Shown piece after piece: positions 1 to 9,121 of a stretch of DNA of 64,000 bases (its first letter is position 1; every line of letters starts with the position of its first letter). The position numbers and the translations under genes were made by a program. The notes under the pieces were generated by a model. It was given only the letters and a program-made list of their open reading frames with translations, had not been told where the DNA came from and ran no database searches. Source of the DNA: Acidobacteriota bacterium (GTDB lineage: Bacteria > Acidobacteriota > Holophagae > Acanthopleuribacterales > Acanthopleuribacteraceae); the NCBI GenBank assembly GCA_020439745.1, contig JAGQSC010000036.1, positions 1 through 64,000 on the forward strand, in the 5' to 3' direction.

Positions 1-127
1 CGCCATCGCCAACTGGATCGACTACTACAACACCCAGCGCCCACACTCCGCGTTGGGCTACCGTTCACCGGTTGATTTCAATCAACCTTTAGCCGCATAA
101 CTGTCCAAAAACCAGGGGAGCACTACA
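1..127 (+). mobile_element. Right end of an IS3-family insertion sequence (partial)
   Basis: The window opens inside the last codons of an IS3-type transposase. The 25 or so bases after its stop codon (from about 101, starting ctgtccaaaaaccagggg) resemble the terminal inverted repeat that normally follows orfB in this family. The left end and most of the element lie outside the window. The exact boundary near 127 is inferred, because the other terminal repeat and any target duplication cannot be seen. Confidence 0.6.
2..100 (+). CDS. IS3-family transposase OrfB, C-terminal fragment
   Basis: The first 99 bases read in one open frame that enters from outside the window and stops at a TAA at 98-100. 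The peptide contains IDYYNTQRPHSALGYRSP, the signature at the very end of IS3/IS150-type DDE transposases (rve integrase core), just after the catalytic Glu region. Only 32 residues are visible, so intactness of the transposase cannot be judged. Nothing downstream depends on it; the next gene is on the opposite strand and ends about 100 bases away. Confidence 0.85.
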   Translation, partial: AIANWIDYYNTQRPHSALGYRSPVDFNQPLAA

Positions 128-200
128 TCTGCTCTTGATTGTCGTATTAGCATGAAAAATAGATCCTGAAACAAACCCTCAACGAGGAATGGAACCCAGC

Positions 201-830
201 TTAGATCTTGACCTTGAAACCCAGGCTCAGACCGGCGGCTGTAAAATCATGGATGGTGCCCGATGCACTACTATTGAGGTCGCGCACGATCCACTCAGTC
301 AAGTGATGAGCAATGTTAATGCTTGCTTCCCAAGACCACCTCTTGTTGATTTTCCCTGTGTAGGCAAGATTGCCGGCAAGAATAATGGCATCTTTGGATT
401 GCGTCCGAATGTGAAAGGTGCCCCCACCTTGTCGCGGCCCTGTGATTTCATCTGTTTCAGCAATACCGTACCCCACACCAAAACCACCTTGCCAAAATCC
501 TCGAGCATTCCTTTTGAATTGGTTTTCCAAACTGATGCTGGAAATCGCCATGGTTCCGTCGGAGTCCAACGGAGGAACGCTTGTGTCTTGTTGAATACCG
601 GCTATTTCCCAGGGGCGTTCAAACGTGAAATCGTAAATATAGTCCATGGCGCAACGAAGCGTCCAATTCCCCTTGAGCGGGGAATCGGTGTATAAGCCGA
701 TGGCCTGAAGTTCATCTGCAGCATCCCCAGAGACGGTTTGGTAGCTAAGACGGAGCCCAATAGCAATCTGCGATTGCTGTGCAAAAACAGAGCTTGCCAT
801 GATTGATAAAATGAGCCAGATTCTCTTCAT
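201..830 (-). CDS. Small secreted outer-membrane beta-barrel-like protein
   Basis: This is a 209-residue protein with a clear signal peptide (Met-Lys-Arg, a hydrophobic core, cleavage near VFA-QQ). The rest alternates aromatic and polar residues with glycine-rich turns and ends GFKVKI, the pattern of a small OmpW/OmpA-type outer-membrane barrel. No enzyme motif is visible. Two ATG codons are adjacent (833 and 830); the second is preferred because AGGAGG then sits at normal distance. The gene has its own AT-rich upstream region (834-944) and ends about 75 bases from the IS end. Family assignment rests on architecture only. Confidence 0.6.
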   Translation of the reverse strand: MKRIWLILSIMASSVFAQQSQIAIGLRLSYQTVSGDAADELQAIGLYTDSPLKGNWTLRCAMDYIYDFTFERPWEIAGIQQDTSVPPLDSDGTMAISSISLENQFKRNARGFWQGGFGVGYGIAETDEITGPRQGGGTFHIRTQSKDAIILAGNLAYTGKINKRWSWEASINIAHHLTEWIVRDLNSSASGTIHDFTAAGLSLGFKVKI

Positions 831-944
831 CATGCCCTCCTGGAAAAAAGTGTTCTTTTTTACTAATCGGCCTTATGCTCATAATAGTCAACAATATGAT
901 TAAGCTATTTTCAATTTAGCAAAAAAAACCGTTTTGCTGCTATT

Positions 945-2201
945 CTATGGAGCGAAGAAAGCCGCCATGATGAAGATCCATAGGAATCCAGATATCACGA
1001 TCTGGCGGAAGGTAAGTTTTCGAATATTTTTGAAGTTGCGAAGCCCAAGTGCAGCGCATAGGTAAATGAGGGGCAAGAACTGCACGAGGAATCTACTCTT
1101 TGTGTGAATAAGGCTAAAAATGAACACACAGGGCACTATTAGGGCGGCGAGAAAAGGGATGCTGTCTTTTTGCGGCCACATCCAAATGCCCACCACCACA
1201 GCACAGAGCGCGACTAGTAGATGTAGCTGTGTCCAAGTTTGAATGACTTGGTGGTACCATTTTCGAGGTCCTGCATATCGAGCGTAGTCACCTTCCGGCA
1301 ACTGGTTAATAAGAAATGAATGGCGATCGAACACGCGCGCTAGATGCCGCGGGACGCCTTTGATGGCTGGGATTGGGCGCCACGAGTGTTTGAGCTCATC
1401 CAGAATCCGTTTCTGGCGCGTGTCATAGTCCGTTCCATATGATTGATAGAATTTGCCAGCGATGTCTTCGCGATGGTCATGAAAGTGGTTTTCATGAAGA
1501 CCGACAAGAACATTGAATGCAGCGCTTTTGCCAAGATAGCTAATCACCTGACCACGAAATCCAAGAACGGCTAAGAAAGCAATTACGATTCCCAGAATCG
1601 GGATTGTTAATGCGGCGTACGACGGGCGCTGAACAAATCGATACAGAATCAACACAACGATCGAGACCAGTAACAGTGATTTGGTCAAAAGACACAACCC
1701 CAAGAGGGTCCAAGCGAAGAATCGCAACTTGCTTTGATCAGACAGGAGCAGCCAAATTGCAGCCGTAAATAGGAAGAGGTGAAGGGTCTCCGGCCAAAAG
1801 AAATGGCTGAATGCAACCAATTCTGTGCTTGTGAAATAGAGTCCGGTTGCGATCATGGTTGTGGTTGCATCTGCGCCCAAGCGTTTCGCCATAAGAAACA
1901 GCAACAGTCCGGTAACGGCCCACAGCCCAATTTGAGCTGCAATTACGGTTGCATTCAAGTGCCCAGTTTCACCGCAATAACCAAGAAACTCACCGTACAG
2001 TGGCGGCCAGAAGGGATCGTGCATGGCCGCTTCACCGCGAGCCAACCGATGGCCCAAATCGGTGTAGTACTGTTCATCGCCCATGGTCGCCTTTGCTTGA
2101 GGACAAGAGTAAATGAACAACAGGGCCGACTGAAGCGTGAATGCGGCCAGAATCACGCCCAGCCAGTACCGCCTCAACGTCGACCGCCTGAAACACGCCA
2201 C
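945..2201 (-). CDS. Polytopic membrane glycosyltransferase, GT39/ArnT-like
   Basis: The protein has 418 residues and about ten hydrophobic segments. An early extracytoplasmic loop carries GDEQYYTDLGHRLARGE, in the place where GT-C enzymes (PMT, ArnT, DUF2029-type) keep the acidic residues that bind the lipid-linked sugar. Such enzymes move a sugar from a polyprenyl phosphate onto lipid A, protein or another acceptor on the periplasmic side; the substrate cannot be read here. The start is GTG at 2201, and the first 28 bases overlap the end of the Kdo-kinase-like gene, so the two are probably translated together. An LPS or surface-glycan role fits that neighbour. Confidence 0.65.
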   Translation of the reverse strand: MACFRRSTLRRYWLGVILAAFTLQSALLFIYSCPQAKATMGDEQYYTDLGHRLARGEAAMHDPFWPPLYGEFLGYCGETGHLNATVIAAQIGLWAVTGLLLFLMAKRLGADATTTMIATGLYFTSTELVAFSHFFWPETLHLFLFTAAIWLLLSDQSKLRFFAWTLLGLCLLTKSLLLVSIVVLILYRFVQRPSYAALTIPILGIVIAFLAVLGFRGQVISYLGKSAAFNVLVGLHENHFHDHREDIAGKFYQSYGTDYDTRQKRILDELKHSWRPIPAIKGVPRHLARVFDRHSFLINQLPEGDYARYAGPRKWYHQVIQTWTQLHLLVALCAVVVGIWMWPQKDSIPFLAALIVPCVFIFSLIHTKSRFLVQFLPLIYLCAALGLRNFKNIRKLTFRQIVISGFLWIFIMAAFFAP

Positions 2202-2962
2202 CTGATTTCGCGGAACGAATTCTTAGGCAGTCTTTTGGCGACGCCGTCAAGGACCGAACGCGGCTCCAATTGCATCTTTTGGCAGACCACAACGAGGAGC
2301 CGATAAAAGCTGCGATGATGCTGTACCATGCCCAACTTAAGCCCAGACCGAGCCATTCGCGCAAGACATCTTATGGCGAATTCTCGAGGGACTTCGTCTT
2401 TTATCTGGGCACCATCAAAGTCAATGATTGCAACCTGATTGTCAATCAAAACCCAATTATTCAGATTCAAGTCTGGGTGATGGATATGACGATCAAACAA
2501 GGTCTTGAGAACGTCGGCACATTGGGCAACCCATTCACGATGGCAGGCACCGTTACGTAAAGCACAAGTGAGTGAGTCTAGGTTTGACTCGTAACGGGTC
2601 AGGAACCCAAGATGTGTCAGAAATGGCAGCACCTTTGATGTGGCGCACCAACCGACGGGTTCAAGTGTCGGGATGCCAGATTCCCAAACAGTCTTATGGA
2701 TTTCAAACTCGCGCCGAGCGCGGGTCTGACCGAGGAACAGTTTGGGTAAGATGAAGCGCCGGAGTCCGCCGTGGCGGTATGGGCGTAACACCAAGTCACC
2801 TTCGGGGTGACGCAATAGTTTGAGTGGAGCGCGACCTGAATCTGGCGTCAGATCGTCGCCTGGGATCAGGTGCTCCGAATTCCAGGGAGGTTTGAGCTGA
2901 AAAAGCCAATTCATCAATGCGCGATAACCAAGAGGCAAGGCCGGACCTTGATCCGGCCGCAA
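2174..2962 (-). CDS. Kdo kinase / lipopolysaccharide kinase-like protein
   Basis: The protein has 262 residues and a WaaP/KdkA-type small kinase fold. HHPDLNLNNWVL is the catalytic loop (Asp and Asn) and AIIDFDGAQI supplies the metal-binding Asp. The upstream RPYRHGG stretch is typical of 3-deoxy-D-manno-octulosonic acid kinases, which phosphorylate Kdo in the inner LPS core from the cytoplasmic side. The frame opens with TTG at 2962, two bases past the gcdH stop; an ATG at 2914 is an alternative, and neither has a strong ribosome site. It overlaps the downstream glycosyltransferase by 28 bases. Kinase family is fairly secure; the exact acceptor sugar is inferred. Confidence 0.72.
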   Translation of the reverse strand: MRPDQGPALPLGYRALMNWLFQLKPPWNSEHLIPGDDLTPDSGRAPLKLLRHPEGDLVLRPYRHGGLRRFILPKLFLGQTRARREFEIHKTVWESGIPTLEPVGWCATSKVLPFLTHLGFLTRYESNLDSLTCALRNGACHREWVAQCADVLKTLFDRHIHHPDLNLNNWVLIDNQVAIIDFDGAQIKDEVPREFAIRCLARMARSGLKLGMVQHHRSFYRLLVVVCQKMQLEPRSVLDGVAKRLPKNSFREIRWRVSGGRR

Positions 2963-2964
2963 GG

Positions 2965-4137
2965 TTAGCTAAAGGCCTGTACACCTGTGATGGAACTGGC
3001 GACGATCAAACGATGTATGTCATGTGTTCCTTCGTAGGTCTTGACAGATTCAAGGTTGAGCATGTGACGAATGACAGGGTATTCGTCCGCAATGCCGTTG
3101 GCGCCGTGAAGGTCGCGTGCATTGCGCGCGATCTCCAATGCTATGTTCACATTGTTCATTTTAGCCAGGGAGACTTGAGCAAAATTGTAGGTGTCACTGT
3201 CTTTCAGTCGACCGAGCTGTAAAGACAGAAGTTGCCCTTTGACAATTTCGCAAAGCATATCGGTCAGACGGGCCTGCACCAACTGAAAGGACGCAATGGG
3301 TTTATTAAATTGGATCCGGGTCTTGGCATAGTTTAGGGACGACTCATAACACGCCATAGCGGCACCCAATGCACCCCAGGAAATACCGTATCGCGCCTGA
3401 GTGAGGCAACCCAGTGGGCCTTTCAAGCCTTCGACATTGGGCAAGCGGTTACTGTCGGGAACAACCACGTCCTCAAGGACGAGCTCAGAGGTGATACTTG
3501 CGCGCAAGGAGAATTTACCTTTCATCTCTGGGGCTTGAAAACCCGGACGATCGGTTTCCACGATGAATCCGCGTACCACACCTTGCTCATCCTTGGCCCA
3601 GACAATGGCTACGTCGGCAACTGTTCCATTAGTGATCCACATTTTGGCGCCATTCAGCACCCAATCGTCGCCCTTTCGCCGGGCCCTTGTCTTCATGCTC
3701 CCAGGGTCCGAGCCGTGATCGGGTTCCGTAAGACCAAAACAGCCAATTTTCTCGCCTTTGGCAAGGGCCGGAAGCCACTTGTTTTTTTGCGCTTCCGTGC
3801 CGTAGGCCAGGATGGGGTACATGACAAGTGCGCCTTGAACGGACACGAATGAACGAAGCCCGGAGTCGCCGCGTTCCAATTCTTGCATGATCAGTCCATA
3901 GGCAACGTTGTTGAGACCGGCACATCCGTAACCGTGGATGTTGGCCCCAAATACCCCGAGATCAGCAAGTTCTGGCACGAGATCCATAGGAAACGTACCT
4001 TCACGGTGATGTTTGGTGATGACGGGCATGAAGCGCGCATCTACCCACTCGCGTACCGTATCGCGGGTAAGTCGTTCATCTTCGCTCAAGAGCGAATCGA
4101 TATCGTAGAAATCGGTCGCAGAAACCGTCTTTCTCAT
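2965..4137 (-). CDS. gcdH: Glutaryl-CoA dehydrogenase
   Basis: This 390-residue acyl-CoA dehydrogenase matches the glutaryl-CoA branch. It has CFGLTEPDHGSDPGSM in the FAD/substrate region and KTYEGTHDIHRLI near the C-terminus, where Glu369 is the catalytic base. The enzyme oxidises and decarboxylates glutaryl-CoA to crotonyl-CoA, the last specific step in lysine and tryptophan breakdown. Length is normal. It lies between bamD and the Kdo-kinase gene, which are unrelated in function. Its metabolic partners in this window are the kynurenine genes at 20659-25353 and 54356. No regulator is adjacent. Confidence 0.9.
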   Translation of the reverse strand: MRKTVSATDFYDIDSLLSEDERLTRDTVREWVDARFMPVITKHHREGTFPMDLVPELADLGVFGANIHGYGCAGLNNVAYGLIMQELERGDSGLRSFVSVQGALVMYPILAYGTEAQKNKWLPALAKGEKIGCFGLTEPDHGSDPGSMKTRARRKGDDWVLNGAKMWITNGTVADVAIVWAKDEQGVVRGFIVETDRPGFQAPEMKGKFSLRASITSELVLEDVVVPDSNRLPNVEGLKGPLGCLTQARYGISWGALGAAMACYESSLNYAKTRIQFNKPIASFQLVQARLTDMLCEIVKGQLLSLQLGRLKDSDTYNFAQVSLAKMNNVNIALEIARNARDLHGANGIADEYPVIRHMLNLESVKTYEGTHDIHRLIVASSITGVQAFS

Positions 4138-4164
4138 AAGTACCTCACAGTCTTCAGAAAAAAG

Positions 4165-5007
4165 TTATTTTGCGCTGTCTTCCTGGTCAAGTGGAATGAT
4201 GGAAGACGATTCTCCAGGGTCGTAGCCTTCATCCTGGATTCGTACAAAACGAGCCAACTTGTCCTCGACAAAAGCCTGGTATTCGCTTTCGGGGAAATTG
4301 CGCTCCAAATATTCAAAATACTTGGCGGCCTCGGCGTATTTTTCTAAGCGCCAAAGCGTCTCTGCCAGGTAGTAGTAGGTTCGCAAGGGTTCAAACTGGC
4401 CTTCATAATTGTTGATGATGTGTTTGAAACGCGATTCTGCCGAACGTTCAAAACCTCGTCCACGGCGGTAGTAGTAATAACCAACCGTAAATTCGTGATC
4501 GGCTAGACGCAGCAAACAGAGGTCAATTTTTTCTTTGGCTTTCTCCGAATAGGGAGATCCCGGGAATCGATCCATGAGGTTCTTAAACTCGGTGTATGCG
4601 GTCCATGTACTGGTCTGATCTCGATCGGCGCTTTCGATTTCGGTGAAAAAGCACATGGCGTACTGGTACTGAGCGTAATCAGCCTTTGGATGAGTTGGGA
4701 AATGGGTTAGGAAAGATTTGTATTCCACCGACGCTTCGATTTTCGTGGATGTTCGGTCAAAGAAATAAGAGTCGGCGACACCCAACTTGGCATGAGAAAA
4801 ATACGGCGAATTGGGTGCTTGCGTCTCAATCGCCCGGTACCACCGCCTTGCATCGAGGAAACTGCGCTTGCGCATCAGCTTGTTGGCTTCCTTGTAAAGC
4901 TCATCGACCGTGATGAGACCCTGAGCCACCTTTTGATCGAGGGTGACCTTATGTTTGCCGCAATGAACGAAAGCTGCGACGAGGATGACTGCAGTAACGA
5001 ATCTCAT
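4165..5007 (-). CDS. bamD: Outer membrane assembly lipoprotein BamD
   Basis: A 280-residue lipoprotein of the beta-barrel assembly machine, which helps BamA fold barrels into the outer membrane. A short signal sequence leads to Cys16 (AAFVHCG); the -1 His and -3 Phe make the lipobox imperfect. Five TPR-like repeats follow, with the family's typical phrases for a growing 'outer membrane assembly lipoprotein': YKEANKLMRKRSFLDAR, FLTHFPTHPKADYAQY, FKNLMDRFPGSPYSEKA and YLERNFPESEY. The start overlaps the rpe stop by four bases (ATGA), so the two genes are coupled. It is about 30 residues longer than the E. coli protein. Confidence 0.85.
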   Translation of the reverse strand: MRFVTAVILVAAFVHCGKHKVTLDQKVAQGLITVDELYKEANKLMRKRSFLDARRWYRAIETQAPNSPYFSHAKLGVADSYFFDRTSTKIEASVEYKSFLTHFPTHPKADYAQYQYAMCFFTEIESADRDQTSTWTAYTEFKNLMDRFPGSPYSEKAKEKIDLCLLRLADHEFTVGYYYYRRGRGFERSAESRFKHIINNYEGQFEPLRTYYYLAETLWRLEKYAEAAKYFEYLERNFPESEYQAFVEDKLARFVRIQDEGYDPGESSSIIPLDQEDSAK

Positions 5008-5666
5008 GAAGGGTCCTTTGAAGCTTGGATCAGTTGACGAACCGCAGCACCGGGATCGGGTTTGCCAAAGACGCTTGAGCCTGCAACGGCCACTTGCATG
5101 CCGCGCTTGCGTAATTCTCGGATATTTTCGGTGCCAATACCACCGTCCACTTCGATAAACGGCCGACTAGTCGCAGAATGGCACATTTCGGCTAGAAGTT
5201 CGATGCGCTGATAGGTGGTATCGATAAATGATTGGCCTCCGAAACCCGGGTTTACACTCATCAGCAGGACGAAGTCGACGTCGCCGATGATGCCTTCAAG
5301 GGTGCTTAGTGATGTGCCAGGATTAATCGCGATGCCAGCTTTACAGCCACGTTGTCGGATTTTGTGGCAGACACGGTGCGCGTGCGGCGTGGCTTCAATA
5401 TGGAAGGAAATCCAATCGGCACCGGCATCTGCAAAATCATCAATATTGGCGTCGGGGTCAGTGACCATCAAATGGACGTCCAAGGTGACATTCAATTTCT
5501 TTTTGATGGCTTTGACCACCATGGCACCCATACTCAGGTTGGGAACAAAATGGCCGTCCATCACATCCACATGGAACAGATCCGCGCCACCTTCAACAGC
5601 CGACAACATGTCAGTTGAAAGGCTCCAAAAGTCTGCGGCTAATAGTGAAGGTGCAATTTGAAACAC
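5004..5666 (-). CDS. rpe: Ribulose-phosphate 3-epimerase
   Basis: A 220-residue TIM-barrel enzyme that interconverts ribulose 5-phosphate and xylulose 5-phosphate in the pentose phosphate pathway. Diagnostic segments are PSLLAADF at the N-terminus, HVDVMDGHFVPN (metal-binding His and catalytic Asp), LDVHLMV, MSVNPGFGGQ and EVDGGI (second catalytic Asp) and AGSSVFG for phosphate binding. All expected active-site residues are present and the length is normal. It follows the PASTA-protein stop after only three bases and overlaps bamD by four, so it sits in the middle of a cotranscribed housekeeping group. Confidence 0.95.
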   Translation of the reverse strand: MFQIAPSLLAADFWSLSTDMLSAVEGGADLFHVDVMDGHFVPNLSMGAMVVKAIKKKLNVTLDVHLMVTDPDANIDDFADAGADWISFHIEATPHAHRVCHKIRQRGCKAGIAINPGTSLSTLEGIIGDVDFVLLMSVNPGFGGQSFIDTTYQRIELLAEMCHSATSRPFIEVDGGIGTENIRELRKRGMQVAVAGSSVFGKPDPGAAVRQLIQASKDPS

Positions 5667-5669
5667 GCC

Positions 5670-6434
5670 TCAGTCCTTATTCACTTCTAAGTTAATGGTC
5701 TGCTCTGCACGAATGGGGTATCCGGGTTGAGGTATTTGGCGAAGCACCACCGGACCCCAGCCTGGTTGGAAATCTTTGAACTTGGCCACGACTCGAAAGC
5801 CGTGCTCATCGAGGAACTTTTTCACTTCCCCAAAGCTCCTTCCCCGGAAATCGGGTGCAACATACCATTTAGGTTCATCGCCGTCGGAGATCAATACGGA
5901 CATGCCATGTCGGATGCCAATCTCCTCGCCCGGTTTGGGCGACTGTGCCATGATCCGGCCTTTGCGCACAGCCGACGGCGTTCGAGAGACCTTGGTGATT
6001 TCTGTATCAGCCTGGGCCGTCAGAATTTCGGCGAAATTGAGCGGCTCACCTACAAGTGAAGGGATCAATTTTAGTTCTGGACCCGCCGACAAAGTCACCA
6101 CTAATTGCCTACCCGACTTGATGTGTTTGCCGGGGTTCGGTCGTTGAAAGAGAATATTGTCCTTGGCCACCACGTTGTTATGGACAGGCGTTTGCGTGAT
6201 GCTCAAGGTGAGGCCCAGTGGTTCGATGGTGCGGGTGGCGTCCTCAATTGAAAGACCGCACAAGTCTGGCACCTGAATCACGTGACCGGAAATGGATTTT
6301 TTGATCGTAATCCATGTGGAAAGGGCTCCTGCAACTGACATGATCCCCAGGACGCCAAAGGCGATCACTGCGAACCGAAACACGCGAATCCAAATGGATT
6401 TCGCTGTTGGCGTTGAACTTTCATTCACATCCAC
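5670..6434 (-). CDS. Membrane-anchored PASTA-domain protein
   Basis: The protein has 254 residues. A short cytoplasmic tail and one membrane helix (about 17-45) are followed by three PASTA domains (about 52-117, 118-186 and 190-254). Their marks are VPDLCGLSIEDA, IPSLVGEPLNFAEI with QSPKPGEEI, and PDFRGRSFGEVKKFLDEHG with RQIPQPG. PASTA domains usually bind peptidoglycan fragments in Stk1/PknB kinases and some penicillin-binding proteins, but no kinase or transpeptidase domain is attached here. It lies between rpsT and rpe with a three-base gap to rpe. A wall-sensing or scaffold role is inference. Confidence 0.85.
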   Translation of the reverse strand: MDVNESSTPTAKSIWIRVFRFAVIAFGVLGIMSVAGALSTWITIKKSISGHVIQVPDLCGLSIEDATRTIEPLGLTLSITQTPVHNNVVAKDNILFQRPNPGKHIKSGRQLVVTLSAGPELKLIPSLVGEPLNFAEILTAQADTEITKVSRTPSAVRKGRIMAQSPKPGEEIGIRHGMSVLISDGDEPKWYVAPDFRGRSFGEVKKFLDEHGFRVVAKFKDFQPGWGPVVLRQIPQPGYPIRAEQTINLEVNKD

Positions 6435-6475
6435 TGTGCTTCAGGACCTCTCCATACCCCACAGGGTTTAGGGGA

Positions 6476-6727
6476 TTAAGCGCTGGTTTGCTTGGTGAGG
6501 CGCGACTTCAAACGATTTGCGGCGTTTGTATGAATCAAGCCGCGTTTTGCTGAGCGGTCGATGAGCGACTGAATGTCCTGCAAAGATTGGCTTGGCTGAC
6601 TACCATCTGCCAAGCTAGCGCGGTACTTTTTCAATGCGCTGCGCAGCGTGCTACGACCGGAACGATTGCTCGCGCGACGTGCAATGTCTTGTTTTGCCTT
6701 CTTTTGCGCCGATTTGTGGTTCGCCAT
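6476..6727 (-). CDS. rpsT: 30S ribosomal protein S20
   Basis: An 83-residue basic helical protein that begins MANHKSAQKKAKQDIARR, the standard S20 opening, and contains NAANRLKSRLTK at its end. S20 binds 16S rRNA early in small-subunit assembly. Length is within the family range (about 83-90). The gene is preceded by a 112-base spacer containing its promoter region and followed after about 40 bases by the PASTA protein gene on the same strand. S20 represses its own translation in E. coli, but nothing here shows whether that holds. Confidence 0.95.
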   Translation of the reverse strand: MANHKSAQKKAKQDIARRASNRSGRSTLRSALKKYRASLADGSQPSQSLQDIQSLIDRSAKRGLIHTNAANRLKSRLTKQTSA

Positions 6728-6839
6728 GGAAAAAAATGCTCCTTTGTTTCACTGTGTCCCGCCTCACAAACGCGGCGCCGTGGACACAAGCACCCTATTT
6801 TAGGGAAATGTAGGTGTGTGTGCAACTGGAAAAAGCAGT

Positions 6840-9044
6840 CTATAACACAATTTTCAAAGACACGGTCAGCCTGCGACCTGGTTCATAGATACCAGATCCA
6901 TGTGTTTTGTACAGTTTGTCGAACAGATTCTCGATGGCCGCTTTGACATGGATGCGAGGGGTAACGGCACGTCCGTAACGCAGATGGACCACACCATATC
7001 CGGGGGTCCCGCCATCGGGGATGCGCGAATCGCTGCGATCGTTTGGCGAAAGCCGGTCTTGCCTATCGGCCCACGAAAAGACCAACGAGCCGTGATGTTC
7101 GCGCCATTCACCCTTTAGGATGAGGTTGCCTCGCAATGGCTGAATCCTAGTCATGGGTTCGTCGCGATCTGTTTGGGTACCATGGGTCCAGGCCACATCT
7201 GACAACAGGTTGATTGCGGGTGACAGCTGAGATTGCCAGCTCGCGGAAAATCCGTAAACCCGAGCCTTGCCTACGTTATCAAGTATGAACACAGGTTCAC
7301 CTTCATAGGTATCAGAGCCCTCATAGGTGCCGGGTACTCGTTCAATCAAACCATCATAGTGGCTGGAATAGGCAGCCAATTGAGCTAGGTGACGGGCGCT
7401 GCGCCAGCGCATGCCGACTTCATAGTTCCATACGTATTCAGGCTCCAGTTCAGGATTGGGTGCATCAAAGCCAAGACTTGAGAACCCCACCGAAAACGCG
7501 TCCTCGAGATTGGGCGTTCTGAAGCCCTGTGCGATGCCGGCACTGAAAACAAACGGCTGTTGTTTCATACGCCAAATCACGCTAGGCGTGAACTGATTGG
7601 CTTCCTGTTCATTGGGGCCAAGGGTCGGTAGTGTGCCCTCCATAGAAGCCATGGTGTGTCGGGCACCTACTTGAAGGCTCTGCGTTTCGCTGTAGCCCCA
7701 GTCGCCGATGGCAAACAAGCCGAAGCTACCATATTGGGCATCGTCTGGAAATTTTCCACTTGTGACCGTTTGGTCGCCTGAACCGAGATCCGTCTCCATA
7801 CCCGAGCTGTCAACAAGGTCACGGTGCGCATCGAAACCGTAGTTCCAGGAGATTGAACCGGTGACCTTGGTCAAGGTGACGGCCACCTGGTTCGTTTCAA
7901 CCAAGGTTGACTCGCGTTCCTGCAAATCGGGTACGCGACTAGAGATTCTTGTGGTGCCTTCTTCTTGGCGAAACACGGCCAGTCCAATATCGAAATAGTC
8001 GAACCAACGGGTGAGCTTTTGGCCTTCAAAGCGAATAGAGTGAGTTTGGAGGATTTGTGGGTCATAGTTCCAAACCAAGTCTCTACCGGACTGCAGGCGA
8101 TCGGTCCGCGGCACCTCATCAGATCTTGAGTAAGTGTTGTTGATCCGGATTCTCCGATTGTTCCCCAAGTCCAGTGCCAGTCTCAACGATGCGTCCCAGG
8201 TTTCATAACCCGTAAATGCTTGGCTACCCACAGGCGAAGCGGCGTCAAGATCATTCAGGTTCGACGCTTTGAAATGTCCGGCAATTGCCCAATCGCTGCC
8301 GCGTGTTCCTGCCTCAAGCTGGTGGGTAGACGTTTGGTCTGCCGAACTCGCAAAACCCAAATAAGAAAGATGCGTTCCCTTCTGATCGAGTGGATCTGCG
8401 GTGCGCAGATGAACCGTTCCGCCTAATCCGTCGCTGCCATATTGGGTGCCGCTGGGACCTGAAAGTACCTCAATCTGCGACAGTTGGCCATCGGGTATGG
8501 TGTTCAAGTACTGGTTCAGACCAAGTCGAAAGATCGCGTTGTTGATGCGGAATCCGTCAATCATGAGCAGGATGCGGTTACCAGACATGCCTCGGATAAT
8601 GGGCGATCCGCCGCCCAGATTAGTCTTTTGCAATGCGACCTCAGCTTGTTCTTTGAGCCAATCAGACGACTGAACCGCATTGCGGGTCACCTGTTCAGCC
8701 GGCGCAATCACTTCGATTTCGGCTGCAGCATCAAATGCATCCTGTTGAGAGCGTTTGCCAGATACCACCTCATGAATACCGAGTGCCGTTCCTTGGACAT
8801 CAATGGTGAGATTCGATTCCTGCTGCCATGTACCGATGAATCGCAGCCGCCCACGTGGATCAACAATTTCAAAGGTACGACTGGCAGGGTCACGACGGAG
8901 TGTAAGATGACCTTTTTGATCGAATGGAACCTGTTGGCCGGATTCATCAACCAAATACCATCCATCGAAGGATTCGATGGAAGGATCGACCAACTGAATA
9001 TGGCAATCGTTGGCCACATATAGCCATAGCACAATAAGCATCAT
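6840..9044 (-). CDS. TonB-dependent outer membrane receptor
   Basis: A 734-residue receptor. A short hydrophobic N-terminus and an extra 90-residue N-terminal region precede a plug domain (about 110-230) with NLGGGSPIIRGMSGNRILLMIDGFRIN, here seen in parts such as IIRGMSGNR and LMIDGF, then VLSGPSGTQYGSDGLGGTVHL. A 22-strand-type barrel follows with GFRTPNLEDAF and a C-terminal GRRLTVSLKIVL, which ends on a hydrophobic residue as barrels do. It probably imports a siderophore, vitamin or other small ligand; the substrate cannot be told. The start is one of two adjacent ATGs behind a GGAGG ten bases upstream. The divergent helicase gene begins 77 bases away. Confidence 0.88.
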   Translation of the reverse strand: MMLIVLWLYVANDCHIQLVDPSIESFDGWYLVDESGQQVPFDQKGHLTLRRDPASRTFEIVDPRGRLRFIGTWQQESNLTIDVQGTALGIHEVVSGKRSQQDAFDAAAEIEVIAPAEQVTRNAVQSSDWLKEQAEVALQKTNLGGGSPIIRGMSGNRILLMIDGFRINNAIFRLGLNQYLNTIPDGQLSQIEVLSGPSGTQYGSDGLGGTVHLRTADPLDQKGTHLSYLGFASSADQTSTHQLEAGTRGSDWAIAGHFKASNLNDLDAASPVGSQAFTGYETWDASLRLALDLGNNRRIRINNTYSRSDEVPRTDRLQSGRDLVWNYDPQILQTHSIRFEGQKLTRWFDYFDIGLAVFRQEEGTTRISSRVPDLQERESTLVETNQVAVTLTKVTGSISWNYGFDAHRDLVDSSGMETDLGSGDQTVTSGKFPDDAQYGSFGLFAIGDWGYSETQSLQVGARHTMASMEGTLPTLGPNEQEANQFTPSVIWRMKQQPFVFSAGIAQGFRTPNLEDAFSVGFSSLGFDAPNPELEPEYVWNYEVGMRWRSARHLAQLAAYSSHYDGLIERVPGTYEGSDTYEGEPVFILDNVGKARVYGFSASWQSQLSPAINLLSDVAWTHGTQTDRDEPMTRIQPLRGNLILKGEWREHHGSLVFSWADRQDRLSPNDRSDSRIPDGGTPGYGVVHLRYGRAVTPRIHVKAAIENLFDKLYKTHGSGIYEPGRRLTVSLKIVL

Positions 9045-9121
9045 TGCGGATCATCCTCCGGCAAGGCGCAAAGCAAGTCCTGCACCAAGAACCGTGATAA
9101 GGTGGGCCGCCGGAGCATAGC

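Noticed and set aside
189-695. 168-codon plus-strand frame
   Set aside because: It is antisense to the barrel protein at 201-830, which has a signal peptide and ribosome site; the plus frame has neither.
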